Shown here: piece after piece, positions 43,895 to 52,240 of the stretch
How the letters are laid out: every line of letters starts with the position of its first letter
Position numbering within the stretch: position 1 is the first letter of the stretch
Source: Haloferax marinisediminis
Lineage (GTDB): Archaea > Halobacteriota > Halobacteria > Halobacteriales > Haloferacaceae
Assembly: GCF_009674585.1 (NCBI RefSeq)
Contig: NZ_WKJP01000001.1
Coordinates: 2,542,001-2,606,000 of the forward strand
DNA length: 64,000 bases
Direction of reading: 5' to 3'
The notes under the pieces: generated by a model
Seen by the model: only the letters and a program-made list of their open reading frames with translations
Told to the model about the DNA's origin: nothing
The model's database searches: none
Program-made: the position numbers and the translations under genes

Positions 43895-44341
43895 ATGGCA
43901 CTCATCGACACTGTGATGGCAACGGTCCACCTGGTCGTCGGCGGACTCTGGACGGGGAGCGTCCTATTCTTCGGACTCGCCGTCCTGCCGACCGCTCGCG
44001 CAGGAAACATCCGCGCCACCGCGTTCGAATCTATCATCTCCCGCCTCACGATGGGGTCGCGCATCGCTGCGCTCCTCATGTTCGTCACCGGTGGTCACCT
44101 CGCTGGCACGCGCTACACGGTCGGGAGCCTCTTCGGGTCGGGTCGTGGCCACCTCGTGCTCGCGATGCTCGTACTCTGGTTGGTCCTGACGGCGCTCGTC
44201 GAAATCGGACGGAGCAGGGCGAAGGACGGACTCGTCGAAAAGAAGGTCCGGACGCCAGCAGAGAACGCCGCGCCGTTCTACCTCGGCGCCGCGCTCGTCG
44301 CCGTCTTGCTGCTCCTCGACGCCGGTCTCCTCCTCAACTGA
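43895..44341 (+). CDS. Four-helix membrane protein, CopD-like
   Basis: A 148-residue membrane protein with four hydrophobic helices: residues ~5-30, ~55-70, ~82-105 and ~128-147. A conserved H-x9-G-G pair in helix 1 (VHLVVGGLWTGSVLFFGLAVLP) and HLAGTRYTVGSLF after helix 2 resemble the CopD/TMEM copper-resistance or cytochrome-like fold, with His residues facing each other as possible heme or metal ligands. Function is not known. It ends with a helix and has no tail. The downstream gap of 129 bp holds the promoter of the PH-domain pair. Confidence 0.68.
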   Translation: MALIDTVMATVHLVVGGLWTGSVLFFGLAVLPTARAGNIRATAFESIISRLTMGSRIAALLMFVTGGHLAGTRYTVGSLFGSGRGHLVLAMLVLWLVLTALVEIGRSRAKDGLVEKKVRTPAENAAPFYLGAALVAVLLLLDAGLLLN

Positions 44342-44408
44342 GAAAGAGCGGGCGACCCGAGCGTAATCGACGCCTCACTTCGACACGGGAGGCTGTTTCT
44401 GGCCACAG

Positions 44409-44470
44409 ATATTTATCTCCTCACGGCCACCCCTGAACTATAGAATGCTTACGCCCGCGGAGGGGTTCCC
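44409..44470 (+). promoter_or_regulatory. Promoter and Shine-Dalgarno of the PH-domain operon
   Basis: A TATA-like gatatttatc (44409-44416) predicts a start near 44438. An SD-like GGAGG (44458-44462) sits 8-9 nt before the ATG at 44471. Between them a nine-codon ORF runs from ATG 44445 to a TGA at 44472-44474 that overlaps the gene's own ATG, so the leader may be translated. Confidence 0.5.
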
Positions 44471-44935
44471 ATGAATCGCCTCCACCCTCGTATTCGTCTT
44501 CTCTGGGTCGCTCGAGCAGTCATCTTCGCACTCGTCGCCGGGGGTGTGGCAGCCGCGGCGATGTTGTACACCTCACTCCCGATTCCGGTGTACCTCCCGG
44601 TGGCGATTAGCTTCGTGTTACTCGTCGTCGGCGTCGGCTACGCACTACTCCGCTACCAAGCGTGGGGATACGAGATTCGTGACGACTCGTTGTACCTCCA
44701 GCGCGGCGTCCTCACCAAAGTGTACACCGTCGTCCCGTACGTTCGCGTTCAACACGTCGACTCGGCGCGTGGCCCGCTCGAACGACTCATTGGACTGGCG
44801 TCCACCATCGTGTACACTGCTGGCTCGCGCGGTGCCGACGTGTCGATACCCGGGCTGACCCCCGACGGCGCAGAAGACCTCCAAGACCGGTTGAAACGAC
44901 TCGCAATCCGCGCCGAAGGCGACGACGCGGTATGA
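44471..44935 (+). CDS. PH-domain (bPH2) membrane protein, YdbS-like
   Basis: A 154-residue protein with two N-terminal helices (residues ~17-35, VIFALVAGGVAAAAMLY; and ~42-60, VYLPVAISFVLLVVGVGYALL) followed by a bacterial PH-like domain (YEIRDDSLYLQRGVLTKVYTVVPYVRVQHVDSARGPLERLIGLASTIVYTAGSRG...). It matches the YdbS protein. Its stop overlaps the next gene's ATG by 4 nt (44932-44935), so the pair is translated together. YdbS/YdbT pairs are membrane proteins of unknown role, linked in Bacillus to bacteriocin resistance. Confidence 0.85.
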   Translation: MNRLHPRIRLLWVARAVIFALVAGGVAAAAMLYTSLPIPVYLPVAISFVLLVVGVGYALLRYQAWGYEIRDDSLYLQRGVLTKVYTVVPYVRVQHVDSARGPLERLIGLASTIVYTAGSRGADVSIPGLTPDGAEDLQDRLKRLAIRAEGDDAV

Positions 44936-46809
44936 CACATCTCTCGCCCCTCTCGGTCCCGTACCGGGCGGCCCAGCGAAGCGTCAGCATCGTCTTCGCG
45001 CTCGTGTTCATCGCGTTCACGGGTGGCACCGCGTTCGGTGGATTCCTCGGTGGCCTCGGGGCAGTTGCACTCGTCGGATTCGCGGTGCTCGCCATCGCAG
45101 GATACGAATTCGCCTACTTCCAGCGGTTCGAGTACGAACTCACCACGGATACCCTCGACATTCGGTCGGGCGTCTTCTCGCGTCGCAACCGCGAGATTCC
45201 GTACCGACGCATCCAGAACGTCGATATCTCCCGAAACGTCGCCCAGCGACTCGTCGGGCTCGCGGCCGTCGACCTCGAAACCGCCGGTGGCGGTGGAACC
45301 GAAGGGAGTCTCCGTTTCGTCACCTACGAAGAGGCACTCCGCATCCAGAAGGAAGTCGCTCGACTGAAGCGCGGCGACACGGCACCGGACGCCCCCGAGC
45401 CGGACCGCGAAGTCCTGTTCGAGTTGACTCCTCGCGAACTCAGTATCGTCGGTGTACTCTCGTTCGACCTCCGCTTGCCCGGCATCATCTTCCTGTTCGG
45501 AACGAGTATCTTCCCTGTCGTCGCCTCCTTCGTCGACGTTCCCGTCCCCACACGGGGAATCGCTGCAGGCGTCGTCGGTCTCGTGATGCTCGCCCTCCTC
45601 GTCGCCGTCATCTCGTGGGTCGCTGGCTTCGCCTCGGCGGTGGTGAACTACTACGGCTTCCGGTTGACTCGCGTCGGCGACGAGCTCCAGTACGAGCGTG
45701 GTCTCATCCAGCACTACACCGGGTCGATACCGATCGACAAACTCCAGACGCTCACCATCGAGGACAATCCTCTGAAGCGCCGATTCGGCTACGCGACGCT
45801 CCTCGTCGAGACGGCGGGCTACACACCCGGTGCAGAGAATGGGGGCGGAGGGAACCGAGCACGTCGCGGGTCGGAGGCCGCGATTCCACTCGCGAAGCGT
45901 GACCGCGTTCGCGCCCTCGTCGAAGAGATAGAAGGCGTCGCCGAACCGGCGTTCGAACGCCCGCCGCGACGGATTCGTCGACGGTACGTCATCCGATATC
46001 TGCTGGCAACCGGTGCGCTCGTCGGTGCGCTGTACGGTGTGAACGTCGTCTTCGGTGGAATTCCGTGGTACAGCCCGCTGGTGCTCGTCCCCGTCGCCGC
46101 CGTGGCTGGCGTCTACCAGTGGCGTCATCGCGGGTACGCGCTCACGGAGAACCACTTCGTGACGCGAAACGGCTTCTGGAAGCGTGAGATGCGATTCGTC
46201 CCGTATTACCGCATCCAGACGGCTATCGAGACGCGGACCATCTTCCAGCGTCGCTGGCGGGTCTCGACCGTCACGGCTGACACCGCTGGAAGTCTCTCCA
46301 TCGTCGGCGGCGACGCAGCAGCAGTCGACATCGAAGATGGCGACGCCGCGACCCTCCGGACCGAACTCAGTGACCGCCTCCGGGATGCGCTCGCCGACCG
46401 GCGCGAAGAGCGACGACGTGCCCGGCAAGCGGCACTCGGCATCGATGTCGCAGAACCGGATGCCGAGAGAGGAGTCGCAGACGCCGTCGTAACTGCGGAA
46501 GACGGTCACAGCGCATCTGAATCGCTCGAGGAAGTAGGACCCAGAGCGGAGGCTCCATCGGGTCGGGAAGCCGAAACAGCGCCTGACGAGGCCGAGACCA
46601 GTAGTGAATCGTCATCCAACGACGTGCCCGACGAACCAACCGCTGAGGAGGAAGAGTCCTCCTGGGACGACACGTCTCCCGGCGGCGACGAGTCTGACGA
46701 GGAGCAGGACGACGAACGTAACGGCTTCATTTGGGGTGACCCAACCTCGACAGCAGCCGACGAGGATGATGCCGATACTGACGAGGGCGAATCTGCGGAC
46801 GAGCGTTAG
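44932..46809 (+). CDS. Triple PH-domain membrane protein, YdbT-like, with acidic tail
   Basis: A 625-residue membrane protein. There are six hydrophobic segments in three pairs, each followed by a PH-like domain: ~residues 80-140, ~245-330 and ~400-470 (each with a Y-E-L/RRNREIPYRRIQNVDI-type strand pattern). From about residue 500 to the end runs a disordered, highly acidic tail (EEEESSWDDTSPGGDESDEEQDD). Bacterial YdbT lacks such a tail. It overlaps the YdbS-like gene at its start and the VOC gene at its end by 4 nt. Function is unknown. Confidence 0.85.
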   Translation: MTHLSPLSVPYRAAQRSVSIVFALVFIAFTGGTAFGGFLGGLGAVALVGFAVLAIAGYEFAYFQRFEYELTTDTLDIRSGVFSRRNREIPYRRIQNVDISRNVAQRLVGLAAVDLETAGGGGTEGSLRFVTYEEALRIQKEVARLKRGDTAPDAPEPDREVLFELTPRELSIVGVLSFDLRLPGIIFLFGTSIFPVVASFVDVPVPTRGIAAGVVGLVMLALLVAVISWVAGFASAVVNYYGFRLTRVGDELQYERGLIQHYTGSIPIDKLQTLTIEDNPLKRRFGYATLLVETAGYTPGAENGGGGNRARRGSEAAIPLAKRDRVRALVEEIEGVAEPAFERPPRRIRRRYVIRYLLATGALVGALYGVNVVFGGIPWYSPLVLVPVAAVAGVYQWRHRGYALTENHFVTRNGFWKREMRFVPYYRIQTAIETRTIFQRRWRVSTVTADTAGSLSIVGGDAAAVDIEDGDAATLRTELSDRLRDALADRREERRRARQAALGIDVAEPDAERGVADAVVTAEDGHSASESLEEVGPRAEAPSGREAETAPDEAETSSESSSNDVPDEPTAEEEESSWDDTSPGGDESDEEQDDERNGFIWGDPTSTAADEDDADTDEGESADER

Positions 46810-47141
46810 TCGAGGAACATCTGAAACTCGGCGGCGCGGCCGTCGGGGTCGTCGGCGAAGAACTGGTAGATGTGGTAGGTGTCGTTCTCGTGCGGTTCGT
46901 CGCGTGCGACATCGTTCAGTGCATCGTGCATCTCGTCGACGGCCGTTCGCGACTCGTAGACGAACGTGAGGATGCCGCAGTCGTCCGTGTAGTCTCTGTC
47001 ACAGAAGCCGAACCGAAAGCCGTCGAAGTCGAGGATGGTACACCCGGGTTGTTCGAGCCACACGTCCGCGCCGACACGGTTCGTGTAGAACTCGACGACA
47101 GCGTCGTGCTGTTGGGTGGCGAAGAAGACGATTCCAGACAT
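46806..47141 (-). CDS. VOC superfamily / glyoxalase-like protein
   Basis: A 111-residue vicinal-oxygen-chelate fold protein (SGIVFFATQQHDAVVEFYTNRVGADVWLEQPGCTILDFDGFRFGFC ... YHIYQFFADDPDGRAAEFQMFLD). Members bind divalent metal and catalyse glyoxalase, ring-cleavage or resistance reactions; E/H ligands are suggested by the final AAEFQMF but the family member cannot be named. I start at ATG 47141; the frame upstream is the shadow of the spacer. It overlaps the converging PH-domain gene by 4 nt. Confidence 0.82.
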   Translation of the reverse strand: MSGIVFFATQQHDAVVEFYTNRVGADVWLEQPGCTILDFDGFRFGFCDRDYTDDCGILTFVYESRTAVDEMHDALNDVARDEPHENDTYHIYQFFADDPDGRAAEFQMFLD

Positions 47142-47323
47142 ACGGTTGCTGCGACGCTCGCGGCCAAAGTCGTTCTGGGCGCAGAGTGTCCAACGACCAC
47201 TTCGAAGGTGTCCGCGAGTCGCAGTCACCCTCGCGGTCTCGGTCAGTTGCTCCGATGCTCGGACCCCCGTTGAGTAACTCAGAGGAACACAATATCTTTC
47301 TCACATCCTCGAGACGTACAAAC
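47142..47323 (+). promoter_or_regulatory. lrp upstream region with palindrome and TATA box
   Basis: tgagt-a-actca (47271-47281) is a perfect inverted repeat with 5-bp arms. A TATA-like aatatctt follows at 47290-47297, ~30 nt before the Lrp ATG at 47324. An Lrp-family protein often regulates its own promoter, so this is a candidate autoregulatory site. Confidence 0.45.
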
Positions 47324-47806
47324 ATGGCTGACCACGGCATCGACGACGTGGACCGCGCGATTCTCCACGCCCTGCAGGAAGACGCGCGAAATCTGTCGTC
47401 GAGTGACATCGCAGAACGGTCTGGAACGTCCGACAGCACCGTTCGAAAGCGCATCAAGCGCCTCGAAGAGAAGGAAGTTATCAAAGGCTACCACGCCGCG
47501 ATCGACTACCAGAACTCGGGGTTTCCGTTCAAGATGCTCCTGTTTTGCACCGCACCGATTCCCAAGCGCGGGAAGATGATACAGGACATCTTGTCTATCA
47601 ACGGTGTCGTCTCCGTCCAGGAACTGGTCACCGGCGAGAAGAACCTCCTCGTCACAGTCGTCGGAAAAAACGACGACGACGTCACGCCGGTCGCACAGGA
47701 ACTACTCGACCTCGGACTGACCGTCGCCGACGAGGTGCTCGTTCGAACCCACAAGACGACGCCGTTCGGTGGATTCACGAGCGGCCAGTCCGAAGAACCC
47801 GAGTAA
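47324..47806 (+). CDS. Lrp/AsnC family transcription regulator
   Basis: A 160-residue DNA-binding regulator. The N-terminal helix-turn-helix is DDVDRAILHALQEDARNLSSSDIAERSGTSDSTVRKRIKRLEEKEVIKGYHAAID (residues ~7-62). The C-terminal RAM-like ligand/oligomerisation domain runs from ~75 to 150 (VVSVQELVTGEKNLLVTVVGKNDDDVTPVAQELLDLGLTVADEVLV). Family members respond to amino acids or other small molecules. It lies immediately before dabB-dabA on the same strand, with a 375-bp spacer and its own hairpin-oligoT end, so it may control them. That is inference from position. The start at 47324 matches the HTH register. Confidence 0.88.
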   Translation: MADHGIDDVDRAILHALQEDARNLSSSDIAERSGTSDSTVRKRIKRLEEKEVIKGYHAAIDYQNSGFPFKMLLFCTAPIPKRGKMIQDILSINGVVSVQELVTGEKNLLVTVVGKNDDDVTPVAQELLDLGLTVADEVLVRTHKTTPFGGFTSGQSEEPE

Positions 47807-47816
47807 CTGGCCTCTC

Positions 47817-47844
47817 GACACCGTAGCGAACACCGGTGTCTTTT
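47817..47844 (+). terminator. Hairpin plus T-run after lrp
   Basis: gacaccg (47817-47823) and cggtgtc (47834-47840) form a 7-bp stem with a 10-nt loop, immediately followed by tttt (47841-47844). It starts 10 nt past the lrp stop, so lrp is probably transcribed separately from dabB. Confidence 0.55.
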
Positions 47845-48181
47845 CTCACGCACCTGTGTCCGAAACAGAACGGTTCGTTCGGAAATACCCGCTACTCGAA
47901 CAGAGCGTGCGACGAGACAGGGAGATAGCTCTCGGAGACGAACTGCGGTGGAAACGGCGCTTACCCGGTTCAGAAGGGTGTTTTGTACGGGAGCGCCAGA
48001 TAGTCTGCCATTCGGTAACATATACTATAATGTTCTTTCATGCCCTTCTTTGAGAACAGTTTGTTCGAATAGGAGATTTTAATAATGAATACGTTCGTAC
48101 TATGGTCGTGAAGAGGACAGTCCGTGGGTGAGCCGCTCACGTCGAGCGGTGGACTGACGGACTGCCAATCGCTCACAAACG
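47845..48181 (+). promoter_or_regulatory. dabB upstream region: AT-rich promoter and structured leader
   Basis: A 337-bp gene-free stretch. An AT-rich block (near 48015-48090) contains TTTTAATAAT (48077-48086), which predicts a start near 48107 and a leader of ~75 nt before the ATG at 48182. The leader holds cagtccgt (48118-48125) pairing with acggactg (48157-48164) or, six bases, with ggactg (48151-48156); an inner hairpin ccgctc/gagcgg (48133-48138/48144-48149); and a competing gtgag/ctcac (48128-48132/48136-48140). gctcac recurs at 48171-48176, just before the ATG. Confidence 0.55.
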
Positions 48182-49669
48182 ATGACAGACGAGACGAGAT
48201 TACCCCGGGTCGGACCGCTTCCGAAGACGGCAACAGCGTCGCCATGGCTCCCGCTCGCCCTCACGCGAGTCGTGTGGTCCCTCTGGGTCGTGAGTCTCGT
48301 CGTGGCCATGCTCCGGCTCTCGAGTTCCGAGAGCTGGTCGCTGCTCGGACTGTTCTCAGTCGACGGTCTGACTGTCGTGATGTGGGTCGTCGTGACGTTC
48401 TTCAGCGGAATCGTCCACAGTTTTTCGCGGCGCTACATGGCCGGAGATAGCGGGCTCACCAGATTCTTCGGCAACGTGTTCACGTTCACGCTCGCCGTGA
48501 TGACGCTCGTCGCGGCAGATTCACTCGTCGTGTTCGTGGCACTATGGCTGACGATGGGTCTGGTGATGGCCAACCTCATCGGTCACGTCGACTCGTGGCA
48601 ACACGCGCGCACGGCTGCCACACACGCTCGTCGCTCCTTCGCGGCAAGCAGTGCCTTGCTGGCTGTCTCCTTCGCGGTGTTGTGGTGGCAGACCGGCGCG
48701 ACGACGGTTTCTGGTGTCGCCTCAGCGAATATCACACCCACTGGGACCATTCTGTTCGCGGCCGCGATGCTCCTGCTGGCGGCGATGATTCAGTCCGCAC
48801 TGCTCCCGTTCCACACGTGGTTACTCTCGTCGATGACCGCGCCGACGCCCGCGTCGGCACTGATGCACGCCGGGTTCGTCAACGCAGGCGGAATTCTGTT
48901 ACTCCGGTTCGCACCGGTCGTCACCGTCGACGGTGGCTTCATGCTGGCAATCGTGGTCGTGGGCGCGACGAGTGCCCTCCTCGGGAAGTTGCTGAAGACC
49001 GTCCAGACAGACGTCAAGAGTCAACTCGGCTGTTCGACCGTCGGACAGATGGGGTTCATGTTCATGCAAGCTGGACTCGGGTTCTTCGGTGCCGCGATTA
49101 CACACCTCATCTTGCACGGATTCTACAAAGCGTACCAGTTCCTCTCCTCGGGGAGCAGTGTCGAACAGACGGCACCCGGGAAAAAGCGTGACCTGACTCG
49201 GTCCTCGGGGCTTGCTGGTGTCGCCGTGACCGTGGCGACAGCACTCGCAGGTGGCGTCGTGTTCGCCGTCATCACCGGGAAGGGACTGGCGTTCGACACC
49301 GGACTGCTACTCGCAGGACTCGTCGTGCTGACCACGATGCACGCCGCCCGTGAGACAGTTCGGCACACAGAACTGCCATCGTTCCTTCGGTACGGTGCGG
49401 TTCCGCTGGTGTTCTTGCCAGCAATTGCCGTGTACGCGTCGGTGTACACGTTCATCGAGCACGCGTTGGTCGGGGTTCCGCTCGTCACGGTCCCCACCGA
49501 ACTGACACCCGTTCACCTCGCCGTCGCCGCGGCGTTCCTCCTCGCGTACGTCGTCATCGAGAGTGGAGTCTACCTCCGCAGCACTCACCTGTACGTGACA
49601 CTCGTGAACGCGACGCGCCCTGCGTCCGGAACCATCGTGACAACCAGAGAGGAGTACAATGAGCACTAA
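48182..49669 (+). CDS. dabB: Inorganic carbon uptake complex, membrane subunit DabB
   Basis: A 495-residue membrane protein related to NuoL/MrpA, about 13 helices. It couples an ion gradient to DabA in the vectorial CO2-hydration (DAB) complex. The core matches: LPFHTWLLSSMTAPTPASALMHAGFVNAGGILLLRF (residues ~208-242) and LILHGFYKAYQFLSSG with K316. Two channel residues of true NuoL are not conserved: the helix-5 Glu position falls in VALWLTMGLVMANLIG, and the helix-7 Lys position is Q204 (AAMIQSALLPFHTWL). The long lateral-helix tail of NuoL is absent. It overlaps dabA by 11 bp. Confidence 0.88.
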   Translation: MTDETRLPRVGPLPKTATASPWLPLALTRVVWSLWVVSLVVAMLRLSSSESWSLLGLFSVDGLTVVMWVVVTFFSGIVHSFSRRYMAGDSGLTRFFGNVFTFTLAVMTLVAADSLVVFVALWLTMGLVMANLIGHVDSWQHARTAATHARRSFAASSALLAVSFAVLWWQTGATTVSGVASANITPTGTILFAAAMLLLAAMIQSALLPFHTWLLSSMTAPTPASALMHAGFVNAGGILLLRFAPVVTVDGGFMLAIVVVGATSALLGKLLKTVQTDVKSQLGCSTVGQMGFMFMQAGLGFFGAAITHLILHGFYKAYQFLSSGSSVEQTAPGKKRDLTRSSGLAGVAVTVATALAGGVVFAVITGKGLAFDTGLLLAGLVVLTTMHAARETVRHTELPSFLRYGAVPLVFLPAIAVYASVYTFIEHALVGVPLVTVPTELTPVHLAVAAAFLLAYVVIESGVYLRSTHLYVTLVNATRPASGTIVTTREEYNEH

Positions 49670-52145
49670 CGAAACCATTCGCAACACCATCGAACAGGCT
49701 GCAACGAGCGTCGGGTCGGTCTGGCCGCTTCACTCCTTCGTGACGGCGAATCCACTCAGTGGCTTCGAAGACCGCCCGTTCAACGAGGCCGTCCAACAGG
49801 CCGAACGACTGTTCGGTGGTCGCGGCTACCCGAGCGCGGACGTGTTCCGCGCAGCGCTCGACACGGGCCAAATCGACCCGGAGACGCTTCGGACCGAACT
49901 GCGTGCACACGGATACGAGGCAGAGCCATCGGCCCTCTTGGAACACATGGAAGCCGAGGAGGTACAGGCCCCCGAGGACGACGAATCGAGTCCATACGAC
50001 GCCGTCGACGCGGTTCTGACGAAGTGGCTCGCTGCCTTCCTCGACGAAGGCCACGCGACGTGGTCGATGCCGAACCGTGAACGTGGGTTCTACGCCGCGT
50101 TTCGTTCTGTGGCGCGCCACGACCAGTCGCTCCCGGACCGGAACGCAGTTGCGGACCTTCCAGACGACCCGACCGAGGCTATCGAACAGGTCGTGTCGAC
50201 GTATCCACAGGAGCAGTTGACCGACCTCTTCGAGTTCCACCTCAGCAGACTTCCGGGGTGGACCGGGTTCATCAAACAGCGGGCCGCCAGCGGTGGAGAC
50301 TGGCAGACGACGTACCCCATCACGCTCACGGAGTATCTGGCCGTTCGGTTGGTTCTCACCGACCTCTTCGATGCACCACTCGGTCCGTCCACGTCCGAAG
50401 CGGAACCGACACGTCCCGAAGAGAGTCCACAGTCCGACGACGACGTTCCGCTTCCGGAACTCTGGTTGAACGCGTGGGAAGCTACGTATCGCTCCCAACT
50501 CGTCGACGCGATTACCGAACAGCGCCAGTCGACGGCCGCGACCGGAGGTAAGAGAGCAATCGCTCTCGAAGACGGTGGTCGCCCGGACGCACAACTCGTC
50601 TTCTGTATCGACACGCGCTCGGAGGTCATCCGCCGGCACATCGAGAAGACAGGTGCGTACGAGACCTTCGGTTACGCGGGCTTCTTCGGCATTCCGATGC
50701 GCTACGAGGGGTACGACTCCGGGGTCACAATCGACGCCTGCCCGCCGATTCTCGATGCCCAACACTACGTCGCCGACACCCCGGCCGAAGGATGTGACCA
50801 CGAACACGAGCGCTACGACACGTGGGCGAACAGCACGAGTGCTGCCACGAACGTCCTCAAATCGCTCAAATCGAACGCTTCGACCGTGTTTAGCTTCGTC
50901 GAGAGCGCTGGGAGTGGCTACGGTGTTGCACTCACCGCACGGACCCTCTTCCCGGCACGTGTGAACGACTTCCTGAGCGCCGTTTCCGAGCGGGTTCCAT
51001 CCCACGCAGAGTTCTGTGACCCAGCGCTCGACTACGACCCGAACGCCGACGGAGACCTGCCACACGGACTGTCCACCGAGGAGAAAGTCGAGTACGCCGC
51101 CACCGCGTTCGAACTGATGGGATGGGACGAGTTCGCGCGCGTCGTCGCGTTCGTCGGCCACGCCAGTCAGACCGCGAACAACCCGTTCGAGTCGAGTCTC
51201 GACTGTGGTGCCTGTGCCGGCAACGCCGGTGGCCCGAGTGCTCGTGTCCTCGCGGCCATCTGCAACGACGACGAGGTCAGGTCCGCACTCCACGACCGTG
51301 GATTCGACATCCCGTCGGACACCGTCTTCGTCGCTGGCGAACACAACACCACGACTGACGAAGTGACGCTCTTCACCGCGCCCGTCCCGGAGAGCCACGA
51401 GGACGACATCGAACAGCTTCGTTCGGACCTCGAAACTGCCCGCGCCGGTGCGGCCGCAGAACGGACCGAGTCGATGGACGTCACCGAACCGGGAATTCGT
51501 GAGACCGAACGCCGCGCCACAGACTGGGCCGAGACGCGGCCCGAGTGGGGTCTCGCAGGCAACGCAGGCTTCGTCGTCGGCCCCCGTTCGCTCACCGAGG
51601 GGCTCGACCTCGACGGCCGCTCGTTCCTCCACTCGTACGATTGGCAGGCCGACGAATCGGGCGAGGCGCTGGCAGCCATCGTGGGCGGACCGATGGTCGT
51701 CACCCAGTGGATAAACATGCAGTACTACTTCTCGACCGTGGACAACGCGGTCTTCGGCAGCGGGTCGAAAATCACGCACAACCCGGTCGGAAACGTCGGC
51801 GTCTACCAGGGGAACGGCGGCGACCTGATGACAGGACTGCCGCTCCAGTCGGTCATGGTGGCCGACGACGACCCACAACACCAACCACTGCGCCTCTCGG
51901 TCGTGATTCACGCACCGGTCGAACGGATGACCACTGTCCTCGCCGAGAACCCTGCGGTCACGGAACTGCTGGACAACGGCTGGCTCTCGCTGACCGTCGT
52001 CGACCCGACACAGAACGACACGTCGTTCGAGTACGACGGGAACCTCACGTGGGAGGCCGACGAGACGTATGACCGCCTCGACACGACCGATGAACCGGAA
52101 CAGACGGAGAAGCCGACGGCGCCACCGATGGCGGCCGACGACTGA
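49659..52145 (+). CDS. dabA: Inorganic carbon uptake complex, catalytic subunit DabA (DUF2309)
   Basis: An 828-residue soluble subunit (DUF2309) that, with DabB, takes up CO2/bicarbonate by one-way hydration. It uses a beta-carbonic-anhydrase-like zinc site. The residues matching the known DabA site are present: C316 and D318 in VFCIDTRSEVIRR, H501 in FVGHASQTANNPFESS, and C516 in LDCGACAGNAGG; the H-to-C spacing of 15 equals that I recall for Halothiobacillus DabA. The VWPLHSFVTANPLSGFEDRPF opening is family-typical. It overlaps dabB and is followed 95 bp on by a beta-carbonic anhydrase. Confidence 0.92.
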   Translation: MSTNETIRNTIEQAATSVGSVWPLHSFVTANPLSGFEDRPFNEAVQQAERLFGGRGYPSADVFRAALDTGQIDPETLRTELRAHGYEAEPSALLEHMEAEEVQAPEDDESSPYDAVDAVLTKWLAAFLDEGHATWSMPNRERGFYAAFRSVARHDQSLPDRNAVADLPDDPTEAIEQVVSTYPQEQLTDLFEFHLSRLPGWTGFIKQRAASGGDWQTTYPITLTEYLAVRLVLTDLFDAPLGPSTSEAEPTRPEESPQSDDDVPLPELWLNAWEATYRSQLVDAITEQRQSTAATGGKRAIALEDGGRPDAQLVFCIDTRSEVIRRHIEKTGAYETFGYAGFFGIPMRYEGYDSGVTIDACPPILDAQHYVADTPAEGCDHEHERYDTWANSTSAATNVLKSLKSNASTVFSFVESAGSGYGVALTARTLFPARVNDFLSAVSERVPSHAEFCDPALDYDPNADGDLPHGLSTEEKVEYAATAFELMGWDEFARVVAFVGHASQTANNPFESSLDCGACAGNAGGPSARVLAAICNDDEVRSALHDRGFDIPSDTVFVAGEHNTTTDEVTLFTAPVPESHEDDIEQLRSDLETARAGAAAERTESMDVTEPGIRETERRATDWAETRPEWGLAGNAGFVVGPRSLTEGLDLDGRSFLHSYDWQADESGEALAAIVGGPMVVTQWINMQYYFSTVDNAVFGSGSKITHNPVGNVGVYQGNGGDLMTGLPLQSVMVADDDPQHQPLRLSVVIHAPVERMTTVLAENPAVTELLDNGWLSLTVVDPTQNDTSFEYDGNLTWEADETYDRLDTTDEPEQTEKPTAPPMAADD

Positions 52146-52206
52146 GTCGACGGACCGCTTTTCTCGTCGGCAGTCCGTTCCAGTGGTGATTCTTCGTTCC
52201 GACCCC

Positions 52207-52216
52207 GGTATTTACC
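52207..52216 (+). promoter_or_regulatory. Promoter of the carbonic anhydrase gene
   Basis: ggtatttacc, itself an inverted repeat (ggta-tt-tacc), is centred ~30 nt before the ATG at 52241. The gene therefore probably has its own start and leaderless or near-leaderless transcript, besides any read-through from dabA. Confidence 0.5.
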
Positions 52217-52240
52217 ACTGATGAGCGATAGTTCAGCGCA

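Noticed and set aside
48182-49669. DabB as a stray or duplicated complex I NuoL.
   Set aside because: It is next to a DUF2309 DabA gene, overlaps it, lacks the long NuoL C-terminal arm and two channel residues, and the window already has a complete nuo operon.
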